From NCBI RefSeq assembly GCF_016746095.1, contig NZ_JAERTY010000004.1, positions 310,001 through 374,000 on the forward strand: a DNA stretch of 64,000 nt, in the 5' to 3' direction. The DNA is from Sphingobacterium faecale (GTDB lineage: Bacteria; Bacteroidota; Bacteroidia; Sphingobacteriales; Sphingobacteriaceae). The stretch's first letter is position 1. Every line of letters starts with the position of its first letter. This document shows, piece after piece, positions 9,234-18,366 of this stretch. The translations under genes and the position numbers were made by a program. Under the pieces are notes generated by a model. That model was not told the DNA's origin. It was given only the letters and a program-made list of their open reading frames with translations, and searched no databases.

Positions 9234-9485
9234 TGCGAATTTGCATCGCTCTCTGTTATTACGGTTTCTACGTCACGACTGCGAAAAATACGCAGTTCCA
9301 AAAGCGTACATTTTGAGATTAAAACAAGTATTCTGCACTGCCATTTAGGTCTGTTTTTTGAAGTTAGTATAGCATAAACAACTCAACATACTATTATGGA
9401 TATACAAGATTTGAAAATTACCGCAGGACAGATGAGAAGCTTGATCATTGCCATGATCAATGTAGACACACAAAATAATAAGAGC

Positions 9486-9734
9486 ATGACAAAGAACCAT
9501 GGAAAACAGATAAAAGACGATGCCAAATACGAAGCATTACGTCGTGAAGGAGCCAGCAAAGAAAAAGCTGCCCGCATTGCCAATTCGCCCGGTGCCAGTA
9601 AAAGAGGAGGAAAAAGTAGCCCAATGGAAGAACGTACCAAAAAAGAACTCTTAGAAGAAGCTAAAAAAATCGGTATCACCGGACGGCATGATATGGACAA
9701 AACAACATTGATCAATGCCATCCGAAACCACTAA
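9486..9734 (+). CDS. small basic protein with Rho-N/SAP-like C-terminus (DUF7218-like)
   Basis: The ATG at 9486 gives 82 residues starting MTKNHGKQIKDDAKYEALR, the usual opening of this family; an upstream in-frame ATG at 9396 would add 30 residues that look like leader. The first part has the motif EGASKEKAARIANSPGASKRGGKS. The C-terminus ERTKKELLEEAKKIGITGRHDMDKTTLINAIRN matches the Rho termination factor N-terminal (SAP-like) fold seen in many small bacterial stress proteins, so it may bind nucleic acid. Its last codons overlap the topoisomerase start by 20 bp, implying coupled translation. Confidence 0.75.
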   Translation: MTKNHGKQIKDDAKYEALRREGASKEKAARIANSPGASKRGGKSSPMEERTKKELLEEAKKIGITGRHDMDKTTLINAIRNH

Positions 9735-10803
9735 TTGCTCCACAGCAGACAAAGCTATTGTAGCGAAACAGGCCCTGCAAGAAGCAGGGCTTCGCTATAT
9801 AACATGCGATGGCAAAGGCTACTCCCGCGTAAGACATGGTTCTGGTTTCGCCTATATGGACCTTCAGGGCAGGCCCTTAAAAAACGAAAAGATACTTCAG
9901 CGTATCCAGGCATTAGTCATCCCGCCTGCCTGGCAAGACGTCTGGATATGCTCCCTACCCAACGGCCATATCCAGGCTACCGGATTGGACGCACGCGGAC
10001 GAAAACAATACCGATACCATCCACAGTGGGTTGCCCTGCGCAACAAAACAAAGTTTAATAGCTTACAGGCTTTTGGGCGAAGATTATCCAATCTCGACAG
10101 ACGTATTTTAAAGGATCTTAAGCAGCCTGAATTATCGAAAACACATGTCTGTGCATTGGCTTTGGCCATTATGAGCAAGACCTACTTTCGTGTAGGTAAT
10201 GACATCTATGAGAAGGAAAACAAATCATATGGTCTCACCACCCTTCGGAACCGGCACTTAAAACAGGTTTCTTCACAGAAAGTCTTTTTTAAGTTTGTTG
10301 GCAAAAAAGGAATCCAGCAACAAAGCTACCTCAGAGAAAAATCATTAATCAACCAACTTAATAAAGTGAAAGAAATCCCTGGACAGCGTCTCTTTCAATA
10401 TTATGATGTGAATAAGAGAGCCACTCCTTTAGATTCTGGAGACCTGAACCAATATATCAAAGAGGTTATGGGTGAAGATTTTACCTGCAAGACCCTGCGT
10501 ACCTGGTATGCCAGCATACTTGCACTGTATTACCTCCGTCAAATAACAACAGCACCCACAAACCAGAAAAATCGAAAGCACCTGCTCCTGGCCGTGATTG
10601 ATGCTGTAGCTGAGCAGCTTGGGAATACACGAGCGATCACCCGAAGTCATTACATCCATCCCTATATTCTAGAAACCTACCTGTCAGGAAAACTCGATTC
10701 CTGGATTTACCGCACGAACAAGCGCCCTCTGGCTCCTACTTCCGACCCCTCTTATAAACGAAAACTCTTACAACTACTACAAGATTCGGCCCAGGTTCAG
10801 TAG
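9715..10803 (+). CDS. DNA topoisomerase IB (eukaryotic-like, bacterial form)
   Basis: 362 residues. The catalytic set of type IB enzymes is visible: Arg159 in YFRVGND, Lys in FVGKKG (about 197-198), Arg262 in KTLRTWYAS, and the nucleophile Tyr313 in RSHYIHP. The N-terminal half (SRVRHGSGFAYMD, RIQALVIPPAWQDVWIC, GHIQATGLDARGRKQYRYH) matches the bacterial TopIB N-domain. It should relax supercoils through a 3'-phosphotyrosine link. Its start overlaps the end of the small Rho-N-like gene by 20 bp in another frame. Many bacteria carry this gene as an accessory next to stress functions, as here. Confidence 0.93.
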   Translation: MPSETTNCSTADKAIVAKQALQEAGLRYITCDGKGYSRVRHGSGFAYMDLQGRPLKNEKILQRIQALVIPPAWQDVWICSLPNGHIQATGLDARGRKQYRYHPQWVALRNKTKFNSLQAFGRRLSNLDRRILKDLKQPELSKTHVCALALAIMSKTYFRVGNDIYEKENKSYGLTTLRNRHLKQVSSQKVFFKFVGKKGIQQQSYLREKSLINQLNKVKEIPGQRLFQYYDVNKRATPLDSGDLNQYIKEVMGEDFTCKTLRTWYASILALYYLRQITTAPTNQKNRKHLLLAVIDAVAEQLGNTRAITRSHYIHPYILETYLSGKLDSWIYRTNKRPLAPTSDPSYKRKLLQLLQDSAQVQ

Positions 10804-10819
10804 CAGAGTCTGCATCATA

Positions 10820-11035
10820 TTACAGACTATCTTTTAGCGTATCCGTACTATCCTGGTCGGCGGAATCTAAGGTTCCATACCTTAATTCATCTGTCGGATT
10901 CAGGTTATACCTCGACTTATCTGACTCCGTCACCGGCCCTGGCTTACCGCTAGTATCTTTTTGTGGGCCTTTACAGCCGGTCATCCATATAACACTGGTT
11001 ATTGTGATGAGAAAGTATCTGTTTATTTTCTTCAT
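10820..11035 (-). CDS. small lipoprotein
   Basis: 71 residues. A Lys-containing N-terminus, a hydrophobic stretch (YFLITITSVIW) and a lipobox MTGC with Cys20 mark a lipoprotein signal peptide. The mature part is short, polar and Asp/Ser/Thr rich (TESDKSRYNLNPTDELRYG) with no domain I recognise. It resembles the lipoprotein at 18890-19090, which also has a tail rich in Asp and Ser. It is convergent with the topoisomerase gene. Confidence 0.7.
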   Translation of the reverse strand: MKKINRYFLITITSVIWMTGCKGPQKDTSGKPGPVTESDKSRYNLNPTDELRYGTLDSADQDSTDTLKDSL

Positions 11036-11235
11036 GATCTTTTCCTTTTATTTACAAATACAAACAGTTCAAAAGGCCTTTAGTTGGATTCAATAGGCTA
11101 ATTCGGGTAGTTATACGCCTCTCCCTGTAGTGATAAATACCTGATACCCTAGAATCTACTTTTTTATGAACCAATCCTACCTACAGCTGTTCGCAGTTTA
11201 AGTAATCCTATTTTTTACATAAAAAAAGAAAAGCT

Positions 11236-11577
11236 ATGGAAGAAAAAATGAGAGAATGTATAGAAAAATGCTTGGAGTGCGCCAATGCCTGCATGCACTG
11301 CGCCACATCTTGCCTAAAAGAATCAGAAGTCAATATGCTACGTGACTGTATACGCTTAGATTTAGAATGTGCTACACTATGCAACACTACTGCCAAGCTT
11401 ATGCAACTAGAAAGCAGCTATTCAAATACCATAGCCGAGCTCTGTGCACAGCTATGTAATGCCTGTGCTGAGGAGTGCGAAAAACATGCCGCGCATGGCA
11501 TGGAGCACTGTGCCCAATGCGCACGTATGTGTCGGGAATGCGCAGACCTATGCATGTCAATGAGTACTGCAGCATAA
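11236..11577 (+). CDS. Cys-rich four-helix-bundle copper-binding protein (DUF326)
   Basis: 113 residues with Cys spaced along helices in patterns such as CIEKCLECANACMHCATSC and HCAQCARMCRECADLC. This layout is typical of DUF326 / copper-storage (Csp-like) four-helix bundles, in which Cys side chains line the core and bind many Cu(I) ions. No signal peptide is present, so this would be a cytosolic form. It is transcribed alone and ends at a strong hairpin. Upstream, TGATAAATACCTGAT (about 11131-11145) resembles the AATACC boxes of other stress genes here. Confidence 0.9.
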   Translation: MEEKMRECIEKCLECANACMHCATSCLKESEVNMLRDCIRLDLECATLCNTTAKLMQLESSYSNTIAELCAQLCNACAEECEKHAAHGMEHCAQCARMCRECADLCMSMSTAA

Positions 11578-11588
11578 TACATCCTACA

Positions 11589-11648
11589 ATCCTATTGAAG
11601 TAAATTTGCTAGTGCGACCACATGGCTACTTTAATAGGATTTCTTTTG
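11589..11648 (+). terminator. intrinsic terminator after the DUF326 gene
   Basis: AATCCTATT (11589-11597) pairs with AATAGGATT (11633-11641). The inner bases AGTA/TACT extend the stem. It is followed by the T-rich TCTTTTGT. Confidence 0.7.
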
Positions 11649-11744
11649 TATTCCCGATATAAAATCGAGCCAAATAACAGATCAGGAGATAGCTAGAGGT
11701 TACCTTACAGCGCAAGAAGAAGATTAGCTCCCCTGCCATAGGGT

Positions 11745-12269
11745 TTAGGGTTTAACCTTTGCAAGTGGATTAGGATACTGTTTTCTTACTTTGCGTATCT
11801 CTTGTTGCAGGTTAAACAATTCGGGCAACGCTTTGAATGAAAAATAAGAGATATCCTCCGAAGCCGCATCCTGCACCAGTTGCGTATAGAAGGTAATACT
11901 TTTGTTAATATGATCCTCACAGACTTCGAGATAGGCCCCCTCTTTTTGGGGATCATAGCCTTCAAATCCCTTCTGCAAGCGGCCGTACAGTAATTCAAAC
12001 TCCGACTCTGCCAACTGCAGATTCTTACCTGTACAGAGTTCTACCGCATCCGGCTGTGTAGCGGTATAATATGACTTAATCCTACTACACAGTTCCCTAA
12101 TCTTTTTGTCCTTGCTATGGTTATAAAAAAGCTCCGCCATTCCCAATCCTTCGGTCCGCATAAATACAATATTGCGGATCACCCTACCCTCCACCTGCTC
12201 ATTTTGCGCTTCAGTGCGTGGTATTGGGACTATAAAAAGAAAAAAGAGTACGAAAGCCTGAATATACAT
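11745..12269 (-). CDS. exported helical protein of unknown function
   Basis: 174 residues with a signal peptide (MYIQAFVLFFLFIVPIPRTEAQ, probable cleavage after EAQ). The mature part is mostly amphipathic helix with heptad-like patterns (MAELFYNHSKDKKIRELCSRIKSYY, EVCEDHINKSITFYTQLVQDA), reminiscent of DUF4142-type periplasmic helical bundles, although I cannot assign it with certainty. Two mature Cys (SRIKSYY region and LCTGKN) could form a disulfide. It is divergent from the second ECF sigma gene. Confidence 0.65.
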   Translation of the reverse strand: MYIQAFVLFFLFIVPIPRTEAQNEQVEGRVIRNIVFMRTEGLGMAELFYNHSKDKKIRELCSRIKSYYTATQPDAVELCTGKNLQLAESEFELLYGRLQKGFEGYDPQKEGAYLEVCEDHINKSITFYTQLVQDAASEDISYFSFKALPELFNLQQEIRKVRKQYPNPLAKVKP

Positions 12270-12547
12270 AATTAGTTGTTATCTATTTCTTTAGTAACAA
12301 ATGACGTACCGTATTGTTCAGCACAATGGTGCTATATATAACTACCCGTATTTTGTGAACAAAAAATGACATAAATACCTATGAAAGAACGCTTCAGCGA
12401 GCGATAGTGATTCTAACAACGGGTATTTTTCTCCAGCCTTGCCGTATATATATCCTTTTTGACAGTGCGAATACCCAAACGCATCAAATCGGATACTTCT
12501 TGCACTTTTTTTGTAACAGATCTGGTACATCTAAAAACAACTTCAAC

Positions 12548-13054
12548 ATGGAAAACAAAGATTTAAATTTACAGCTCAATGAATACCGTTCGGTATTGAA
12601 GAATCTTGCTTACAAGTTTACCAATGATCCGGAAGACATCCAGGACTTGGTACAGGAAACCCTGCTTCGCGCATTAAAGTACATTGATCAGTTTTTTCAC
12701 AACCCCCGCGTAGTTTCTTGGTTGTTTGTTATCATGAAGAATATATACATCAACCATTACCGTCACCGTAAGCAGAAATACCGCTATGAAAACCACAAGG
12801 CAAATGAATATCAAGATCTGGGTTGTCATGAGCCCTTTACCGAAAACACCGTCGAAAAAAGCCTCGCTCTAAAGGATGTAAAACAGGCTTTAACCCAGTT
12901 ACCAAAAGAGCACAAAGAGATGTTCGACCATTATATCAATGGGTATAAGTACAAAGAACTCTCGGATCTCTATGGTATCCCGGAGGGTACGATCAAATCC
13001 AGAATCTTCCTCATACGAAAAGGACTGCAGAAGCAGTTTCCACAATACATATAA
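12548..13054 (+). CDS. ECF-type RNA polymerase sigma factor (paralog of 3500-3997)
   Basis: About 168 residues from the ATG at 12548. The longer frame from 12407 adds 47 residues that match nothing in the paralog. Region 2: LAYKFTNDPEDIQDLVQETLLRAL and WLFVIMKNIYINHYR. Region 4: ALTQLPKEHKEMFDHY, GYKYKELSDLYGIPEGTIKSRI. The FTNDP, HNP and MKNIYIN blocks are shared with the sigma factor at 3500, so the two arose by duplication and may read related promoters. No anti-sigma gene is adjacent. It is followed by an inverted repeat and then the Ku gene. Confidence 0.9.
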   Translation: MENKDLNLQLNEYRSVLKNLAYKFTNDPEDIQDLVQETLLRALKYIDQFFHNPRVVSWLFVIMKNIYINHYRHRKQKYRYENHKANEYQDLGCHEPFTENTVEKSLALKDVKQALTQLPKEHKEMFDHYINGYKYKELSDLYGIPEGTIKSRIFLIRKGLQKQFPQYI

Positions 13055-13077
13055 TTCCTTCAACACCTTCACAAACG

Positions 13078-13115
13078 GTGAAATACGGGTGGACCAAAAC
13101 CAACCTGTATTTCAC
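13078..13115 (+). terminator. inverted repeat between sigma factor and Ku genes
   Basis: GTGAAATAC (13078-13086) and GTATTTCAC (13107-13115) form a 9-bp stem with partial GGT/ACC pairing inside. No strong T run follows, so it could be a weak terminator or a regulatory site in the Ku leader. Confidence 0.45.
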
Positions 13116-13147
13116 TTGTTCAACTAGCATACTAAACAGCATATATT

Positions 13148-13903
13148 ATGAGAGCCATATGGACAGGAGCTATCGGTTTTGGTTTGGTCAACATACCCAT
13201 TAAAATATACAGTGCTACACAGAGCAGTTCATTAGATCTGGATATGTTGGATCGGAAAGACAAGTCAAACATTAAGTACAAACGTGTCAATGAAACCACA
13301 GGCAAGGAAGTCAGCTGGAACAATATCGTGAAAGGCTATTTACTTAACGAACAGTATATTGTGCTGGAAAGGGCAGATTTCGAGGAAGCAAGTCCCGAAA
13401 AGAACAAAATGATCAATCTGCATTCCTTTGTCAAAACCGAAGAAATAGACAGCATTTACTTTGAGACGCCCTATTATCTTGAGCCCGCTAAAGGAGGTGA
13501 AAAAGCCTATGATCTTCTTCTAAAAGCATTAACAAAAAGTAAGACCGCAGGTCTGGGGTCCTTTGTCATGCGTAACGTCGAAAATCTTGCTTTGGTCAAG
13601 CCTCATGGGAATTCCCTATTGCTCAACAAGCTTCGGTTTGAAGAAGAGATCCGCGACAGCGAAGAGCTGCGCCTACCCCAGAATACGAAAATCAAAAAAG
13701 AAGAGATGGATATGGCTCTTCAACTGATAAAACAACATTCCCAACCTTTTGACATCTCGAAATACAAGAACGAATATACCGCAGAATTACTCAAGATCAT
13801 CAAGCAGAAAGCCAAAGGGAAACATACCTCTATCCGTAAGATAAACGTAGAGCACACGAAATCTAGTGATCTCCTGGCCAAGTTAAAAGCCAGCTTAGCC
13901 TAA
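13148..13903 (+). CDS. ku: Ku protein, non-homologous end joining
   Basis: 251 residues beginning MRAIWTGAIGFGLVNIPIKIYSAT, the classic start of bacterial Ku. The core FEEASPEKNKMINLHSFV, IDSIYFETPYYLEP, KAYDLLLKAL and GLGSFVMRNVENLALVKP matches the Ku beta-barrel ring that encircles broken DNA ends. A short basic C-terminus (KQKAKGKHTS) is usual. It recruits LigD, whose gene is immediately convergent with only 2 bp between the two stop codons. Together they form a complete two-protein bacterial NHEJ system, used mainly in non-growing or desiccated cells. Confidence 0.97.
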   Translation: MRAIWTGAIGFGLVNIPIKIYSATQSSSLDLDMLDRKDKSNIKYKRVNETTGKEVSWNNIVKGYLLNEQYIVLERADFEEASPEKNKMINLHSFVKTEEIDSIYFETPYYLEPAKGGEKAYDLLLKALTKSKTAGLGSFVMRNVENLALVKPHGNSLLLNKLRFEEEIRDSEELRLPQNTKIKKEEMDMALQLIKQHSQPFDISKYKNEYTAELLKIIKQKAKGKHTSIRKINVEHTKSSDLLAKLKASLA

Positions 13904-13905
13904 GC

Positions 13906-16326
13906 TCACAGCCTAGCGAGTGCCTGCTTGATATTAACGGGCTTATCCCAGATTGCCTCCCAGGGATCTTTCTTATCTTTGACACGCTTTAGCATACTCC
14001 GGATATTAAAATCCCGGATCTGTAGCCCTACCTTAAGTTCTTCCCAAAATAAGGGGGCACTTGCTGTAGCTCCTTCCTTAGGCCGCAACGAATAGGGTGC
14101 AGCAATAGTCTGCCCCCTTCTATTTTGTAAAAAATCCAAATAAATCAGCCCCTTTCGCTTTTTGGGATCTCGTACGATACTGGTCGTTTCCTGATGCCGC
14201 TCATGGAGTATGGATGCCAATAACTGTATAAAATCGCGTACGATATCGTAATCATACTTCGCCATTACATACAGGTAGATATGTAATCCTGTCGATCCAG
14301 AAGTTTTCAGAAATGCGGGTACACCTATCTTATCCAATAGCTTTTTAGCATCTTGAGCGATACGGACGACCTCATCAAAGTCTGCTCCATTAGGATCCAG
14401 GTCCAGCACCGCGAAATCGGGCTTCTCCGGCTTTTTATAAGTGGCCAACCAAGGATTTATTTCTATAGATCCCAGATTAGCGATATACAACAACGTCTGT
14501 TTGTCATTACAGACGATATAATCGATTTCTTTACCGGTACTTTCTGCATGGACAGGTACTGTTTTGATCCATTCCGGTATCTTGTCAGGATCCACATCCT
14601 TCTGAAAAAAACCATCCTTCTCGATGCCATTCGGGAAGCGGTGCAGAGAGATCGGTTTGTCTTTGAGATAGGGCATTATCCAATCCGCCATCTCTTCATA
14701 ATAGGCGATCATCTGCCCTTTCACATAATTTTCCTTAGGCCAGTAGACCTTATCCAGGTTGGTCAGTTCTACAGTCTTGCCTCCGATTTTAAGTGTCTCT
14801 TCTTTTCTGTCTATATCCATAGCTTCTTCCGTTTTGATCTCCTTTGCTTTCTTATCTTCCCGTAGCATCTTGAATACGGGGTGCCTTAAATGTCCTTCTT
14901 TTGTCCATTCCGAATAGTATACCTCCGCTATCAATATCGGTTTTAGCCAGATCACCTCCTTCTCCTTAGCCACCTTTGTCCCTCGGGCAAATGGCTTTCT
15001 TCCATTCTCCAACCGTTGCATCGTTGTATAGAGCGACTGCAGTAAAGCATCGCTAAATCCAGTTCCACAGTTGCCAATATAAACCAGTTGATCTTCCTTA
15101 TAGAGGCCCAGCACCAATGCGCCGAAAAAGTCCCGACTCCCTTGAGGACGGGTATAACCGCAAATAATCACCTCCTGACTATGCCTCAGTTTGTATTTTA
15201 CCCAACTTGTACTCCGCGTTCCTTCGAGGTAACGGCTATCCTTTTCTTTGGCCACTATACCTTCCCAGTTGTTATCCTTTGCAATCTGCTGTACCTCTAC
15301 GCTATTCCCCTTCAGTGACTCTACTTTCTGTATAACCTTCACTCCATCCATCCGTTTAAGCAGTAGATTTAGTAAATCTCTACGCTCTTCCAAGCCATAG
15401 GCAGTCACTTCTTCTTTCTCCAAGCGCAGGATATCAAATACATAATAATGTAACTCCAGTGCACTAGGGATAGGCTCCCCACTGGCTATCAGCTGAAAGT
15501 GGGCTTTTTTGTCCTTATCTTCGATCACCAATTCCCCATCCAAGCAAACATCCCGATCCAACCCATCAATTTCCTCTACTAATGATGGAAATAGATGGTT
15601 CATCAGCTTCCCATTACGGGAGTAAAGATGCGTGCCTTGGCTATCATGTACCGCCAGTACCCGGAACCCATCATATTTTTTTTCATACAGCCAATCCCCT
15701 CCCTCCGGCAGTTTCTCAACCAGCTTGGTCAACATCGGTTTTGGAGGAGGCCCACTCTTGAATGCCAGTCCAGCGCTTTTTACCGGTTCAACTACCCTAT
15801 CTTCACTATTATACGGCTTATCTGTAGCGTATTTATCCTGATGCTTGATCAGCAACCATGCTTTTTCATCGCCTCCTTTCATACGTACCAAAGCAAACTC
15901 ACCACGTAAAATATGACCCCATAGTTTAAACTTAATTGAGCCCTTTTCCCAATTTTTCAAAAAATCCCTTTCATTTTCCGCATCTGTAAACTCATAGTAG
16001 CCCGAATCAAAAATATGCACTGTACCAGCTCCATAATTTCCCTTAGGAATATTTCCTTCAAAAGAGGCATAATCTACAGGGTGATCCTCCACCTGCATGG
16101 CAAGGCGCTTATCCTTTGGATACAGTGATGGTCCCTTCGGCACCGCCCAACTTTTCAGAACACCATCCAACTCCAATCTGAAATCATAATGTAGCCGTGA
16201 GGCATGATGACGTTGTACCACGAAGCGCAATTTATGTTTAGCTTGCTTTTTTAAAGGGCTCTTTCCCTGAGGTTCATCCGTCTTTTCAAAATTTCTCTTT
16301 CTTGTATATGTCTCTAATTTGGCCAT
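13906..16326 (-). CDS. ligD: DNA ligase D (phosphoesterase-ligase-polymerase)
   Basis: 806 residues with three domains in the order PE-ligase-polymerase. The N-terminal 3'-phosphoesterase (1 to about 165) has FVVQRHHASRLHYDFRLELDGVLKSWAVPKGPS, with its His and Asp metal ligands. The ATP-dependent ligase (about 185-510) has EKKYDGFR with adenylated Lys217, then DGELVIED and WEGIVAKEKDS. The primase-like polymerase (about 520-806) has LDLDPNGADFDEV and KTSGSTGLHIYLY. With Ku it trims, fills and seals double-strand breaks. The length and domain set are complete. Confidence 0.97.
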   Translation of the reverse strand: MAKLETYTRKRNFEKTDEPQGKSPLKKQAKHKLRFVVQRHHASRLHYDFRLELDGVLKSWAVPKGPSLYPKDKRLAMQVEDHPVDYASFEGNIPKGNYGAGTVHIFDSGYYEFTDAENERDFLKNWEKGSIKFKLWGHILRGEFALVRMKGGDEKAWLLIKHQDKYATDKPYNSEDRVVEPVKSAGLAFKSGPPPKPMLTKLVEKLPEGGDWLYEKKYDGFRVLAVHDSQGTHLYSRNGKLMNHLFPSLVEEIDGLDRDVCLDGELVIEDKDKKAHFQLIASGEPIPSALELHYYVFDILRLEKEEVTAYGLEERRDLLNLLLKRMDGVKVIQKVESLKGNSVEVQQIAKDNNWEGIVAKEKDSRYLEGTRSTSWVKYKLRHSQEVIICGYTRPQGSRDFFGALVLGLYKEDQLVYIGNCGTGFSDALLQSLYTTMQRLENGRKPFARGTKVAKEKEVIWLKPILIAEVYYSEWTKEGHLRHPVFKMLREDKKAKEIKTEEAMDIDRKEETLKIGGKTVELTNLDKVYWPKENYVKGQMIAYYEEMADWIMPYLKDKPISLHRFPNGIEKDGFFQKDVDPDKIPEWIKTVPVHAESTGKEIDYIVCNDKQTLLYIANLGSIEINPWLATYKKPEKPDFAVLDLDPNGADFDEVVRIAQDAKKLLDKIGVPAFLKTSGSTGLHIYLYVMAKYDYDIVRDFIQLLASILHERHQETTSIVRDPKKRKGLIYLDFLQNRRGQTIAAPYSLRPKEGATASAPLFWEELKVGLQIRDFNIRSMLKRVKDKKDPWEAIWDKPVNIKQALARL

Positions 16327-16506
16327 GCTGTCAGTCTTTATGTTAAGTGCTGAACACTTAAAGATGCCTAAGGTTCATAAAAACAACAAACTAAATGCGA
16401 TACAACAAGCCTTTAACACGTACTTATCGCTCACATTTACGTATTTCATCCCACAACTTCTTACTGACCTAACCGTTCATGGCGTATAACATTAAATAGA
16501 AACATA

Positions 16507-17121
16507 ATGCGAACACCTATTCCCGAACAGATTGAAGGCAAGGCCTTAGACTGTTTTAAGACCATAGATTTCCCGAGCTTACAGGATTCAGAACGTTTTT
16601 TCGAGCAAGCAAAAACCAAAATGCTCGATATCAACAACTGGCATCAGATTACCGGTAGACCGTCTGCCGAATTTCAGATTATGGATTCCTTCGGCCTCCC
16701 CTTGGACCGGACCGTCGAAAGAGGAGACTATATACGTATTGACATTCCAGGGCCGAGTCTACCTTCAGCCGATGGCTACGATTGGGTACAGGTAGAAAGC
16801 ATAGACAAGCAGAGCGAAGAACAAAACCAGCGCCTTACTCTTACTTTAAGGCCTAGTCCTGATCCCACAAATGAGCATACCGATACCGCACATTTTTTTA
16901 AGTGTCTTGCTACTTCGTCTATTTTATTAGAACAGACAGGCAAACGTATTTTCATTCATTACGCCGGACGCAATGAAATCATAAATACCGACAACAGCTC
17001 CATCCTTGACAATTTCAGAAATTTCATGGTAGGACTAGGTGCCAAAATGGGTGCTTCTTTCCCACAATGGCAAGCATTGGTCGATGGATTGGGCAACAGT
17101 AGGACAATGAATAGTAATTAA
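16507..17121 (+). CDS. conserved hypothetical protein
   Basis: 204 residues, no signal peptide or membrane segment. Visible features are an N-terminal acidic helix-rich part (LQDSERFFEQAKTKMLDINNWHQITG), a beta-rich middle (RGDYIRIDIPGPSLPSADGYDWVQVESID) and a C-terminal helical tail (DNFRNFMVGLGAKMGASFPQWQALVDGL). I do not recognise the family. It starts its own transcription unit beyond ligD and is followed closely by a 53-residue gene. Codon use is like its neighbours, which supports a real gene. Confidence 0.7.
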   Translation: MRTPIPEQIEGKALDCFKTIDFPSLQDSERFFEQAKTKMLDINNWHQITGRPSAEFQIMDSFGLPLDRTVERGDYIRIDIPGPSLPSADGYDWVQVESIDKQSEEQNQRLTLTLRPSPDPTNEHTDTAHFFKCLATSSILLEQTGKRIFIHYAGRNEIINTDNSSILDNFRNFMVGLGAKMGASFPQWQALVDGLGNSRTMNSN

Positions 17122-17148
17122 TTTAAAATTTTTAAAACAATAGAACAC

Positions 17149-17310
17149 ATGAAAAACGAGAAAAACAACAAAACAACAACGGAAAAAGAGCAAGAGTACA
17201 AAGACCGCAATCAGAAGACCAAGGTAGAGGATAATACAGGCAAGCGTCCAGAAAAAGATACTAATCCACTTCCTCCTAATCCGAATCAGGTAGACAACCA
17301 CGAGGAATAA
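17149..17310 (+). CDS. tiny hydrophilic protein (53 aa)
   Basis: ATG at 17149, stop at 17308-17310, 27 bp after the preceding gene. The product is almost free of hydrophobic residues: MKNEKNNKTTTEKEQEYKDR, ending KDTNPLPPNPNQVDNHEE. Such highly charged, probably disordered proteins are common among stress-induced small proteins. A hairpin follows directly, supporting a real transcript end here. Function unknown. Confidence 0.5.
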   Translation: MKNEKNNKTTTEKEQEYKDRNQKTKVEDNTGKRPEKDTNPLPPNPNQVDNHEE

Positions 17311-17313
17311 AAA

Positions 17314-17341
17314 AAGCGTGCCGGTATTATCCGACACGCTT
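17314..17341. terminator. intrinsic terminator between convergent small genes
   Basis: AAGCGTG (17314-17320) pairs with CACGCTT (17335-17341), with CGG/CCG pairing inside. On the minus strand the hairpin is followed by a run of T, so it best fits the minus-strand gene ending at 17368. It can also end the plus-strand transcript. Confidence 0.75.
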
Positions 17342-17367
17342 CCCATTATAACAGCTATACTCGGAAC

Positions 17368-17586
17368 CTAGGTTCCTTTTTCTTTATGCCGCTTTTCGAG
17401 CGGTCTATCCGTTGGATCGTTGGGCATATCATTGAGTTGTTCGTCTTGGGGATCCACTCCTGCTTCTGCATCACCGTCATGTTTGGCATCTACACCCTCC
17501 AGCACCTTCCCTTCACTGCTCAAGCGCACCTTTTTGGTTTTCTGCATCTTATTCCCTACCAATTTATTCTCATCTTTTGTCGCCAT
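17368..17586 (-). CDS. small hydrophilic protein (72 aa)
   Basis: 72 residues, highly charged, with no hydrophobic core: a basic start MATKDENKLVGNKMQKTKKV, then an Asp/Glu-rich middle (DAKHDGDAEAGVDPQDEQ), then a basic end (LEKRHKEKGT). It is likely intrinsically disordered. The terminator at its 3' end and clean start support expression. It resembles no family I can name. Together with the 53- and 51-residue genes nearby it adds to a set of tiny hydrophilic proteins in this stress region. Confidence 0.6.
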   Translation of the reverse strand: MATKDENKLVGNKMQKTKKVRLSSEGKVLEGVDAKHDGDAEAGVDPQDEQLNDMPNDPTDRPLEKRHKEKGT

Positions 17587-17852
17587 AGTCCTTACATTTT
17601 ATTTATTCTTAACCCTACCTATGTTAAACTTCAATTTTCTTCTTTTACAGCTTTCGAACACATCAGCAAAACATTGGTTGCTTTAAATTGTTTTTCCAGT
17701 ATTTATACGTTACACGATGTATCTTACACCTTTTAAGCGCTTTTTATACGTTAATAATCAAGCAAATGAACCATATTACCTATCGTACGTTTTTACTAAA
17801 ACCTCCAGCTAGCCCCTCTGGGCGACTGGAACTTCATTAAAACAACTTTTCT

Positions 17853-18353
17853 ATGAATATGATAATTTACTACGGCCTTAGCCTGTTATTCGCGACCAGC
17901 ATATCGCTCCAATCCAATGTCAATCAGTTAAGAAAAAACTACCTTGCAGCGAGTCAGGAAGAATCCATCTGTAAGCAGGAAATAGAACGCATAAAAGATT
18001 CTTCCGGTGAATCTCCTATAGAAATGGCCTACCATGGAGCCTACCATATGCTATGGGCCCAATACCTTAGTGCACCACTGAGCAAACTCAACAGCTTTAA
18101 AAAAGGAAAAAAACTTATGGACAGCGCTTTACAAAAACGCTATGGAGATCCGGAGATCCACTTCTTACGCCTCACGATCCAACAACATGCACCTGGCATA
18201 CTTAAATACAACACCAATATCCAAGAGGATGTGGATCAGATTACCCAGCATTGGGAATCTCTTCCCTCTGCACCATTAAAAAAACAGATAAAAGACTTTC
18301 TCGTCTCCAATCAGCTGCTTAATGAGGCGCAACAAAAAAATCTGCGCATCTAA
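17853..18353 (+). CDS. exported hypothetical protein
   Basis: 166 residues with a probable signal peptide (MNMIIYYGLSLLFATSISLQS). The mature protein is helical, with HGAYHMLWAQYLSAPLSKLNSFKKGKKLMDSAL and FLRLTIQQHAPGILKYNTNIQEDVDQI. This layout recalls conserved Bacteroidota periplasmic proteins of unknown role, possibly with TPR-like helix pairs. No catalytic motif is seen. It is convergent with the small gene at 18367. Confidence 0.7.
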   Translation: MNMIIYYGLSLLFATSISLQSNVNQLRKNYLAASQEESICKQEIERIKDSSGESPIEMAYHGAYHMLWAQYLSAPLSKLNSFKKGKKLMDSALQKRYGDPEIHFLRLTIQQHAPGILKYNTNIQEDVDQITQHWESLPSAPLKKQIKDFLVSNQLLNEAQQKNLRI

Positions 18354-18366
18354 AACTTATTATCTG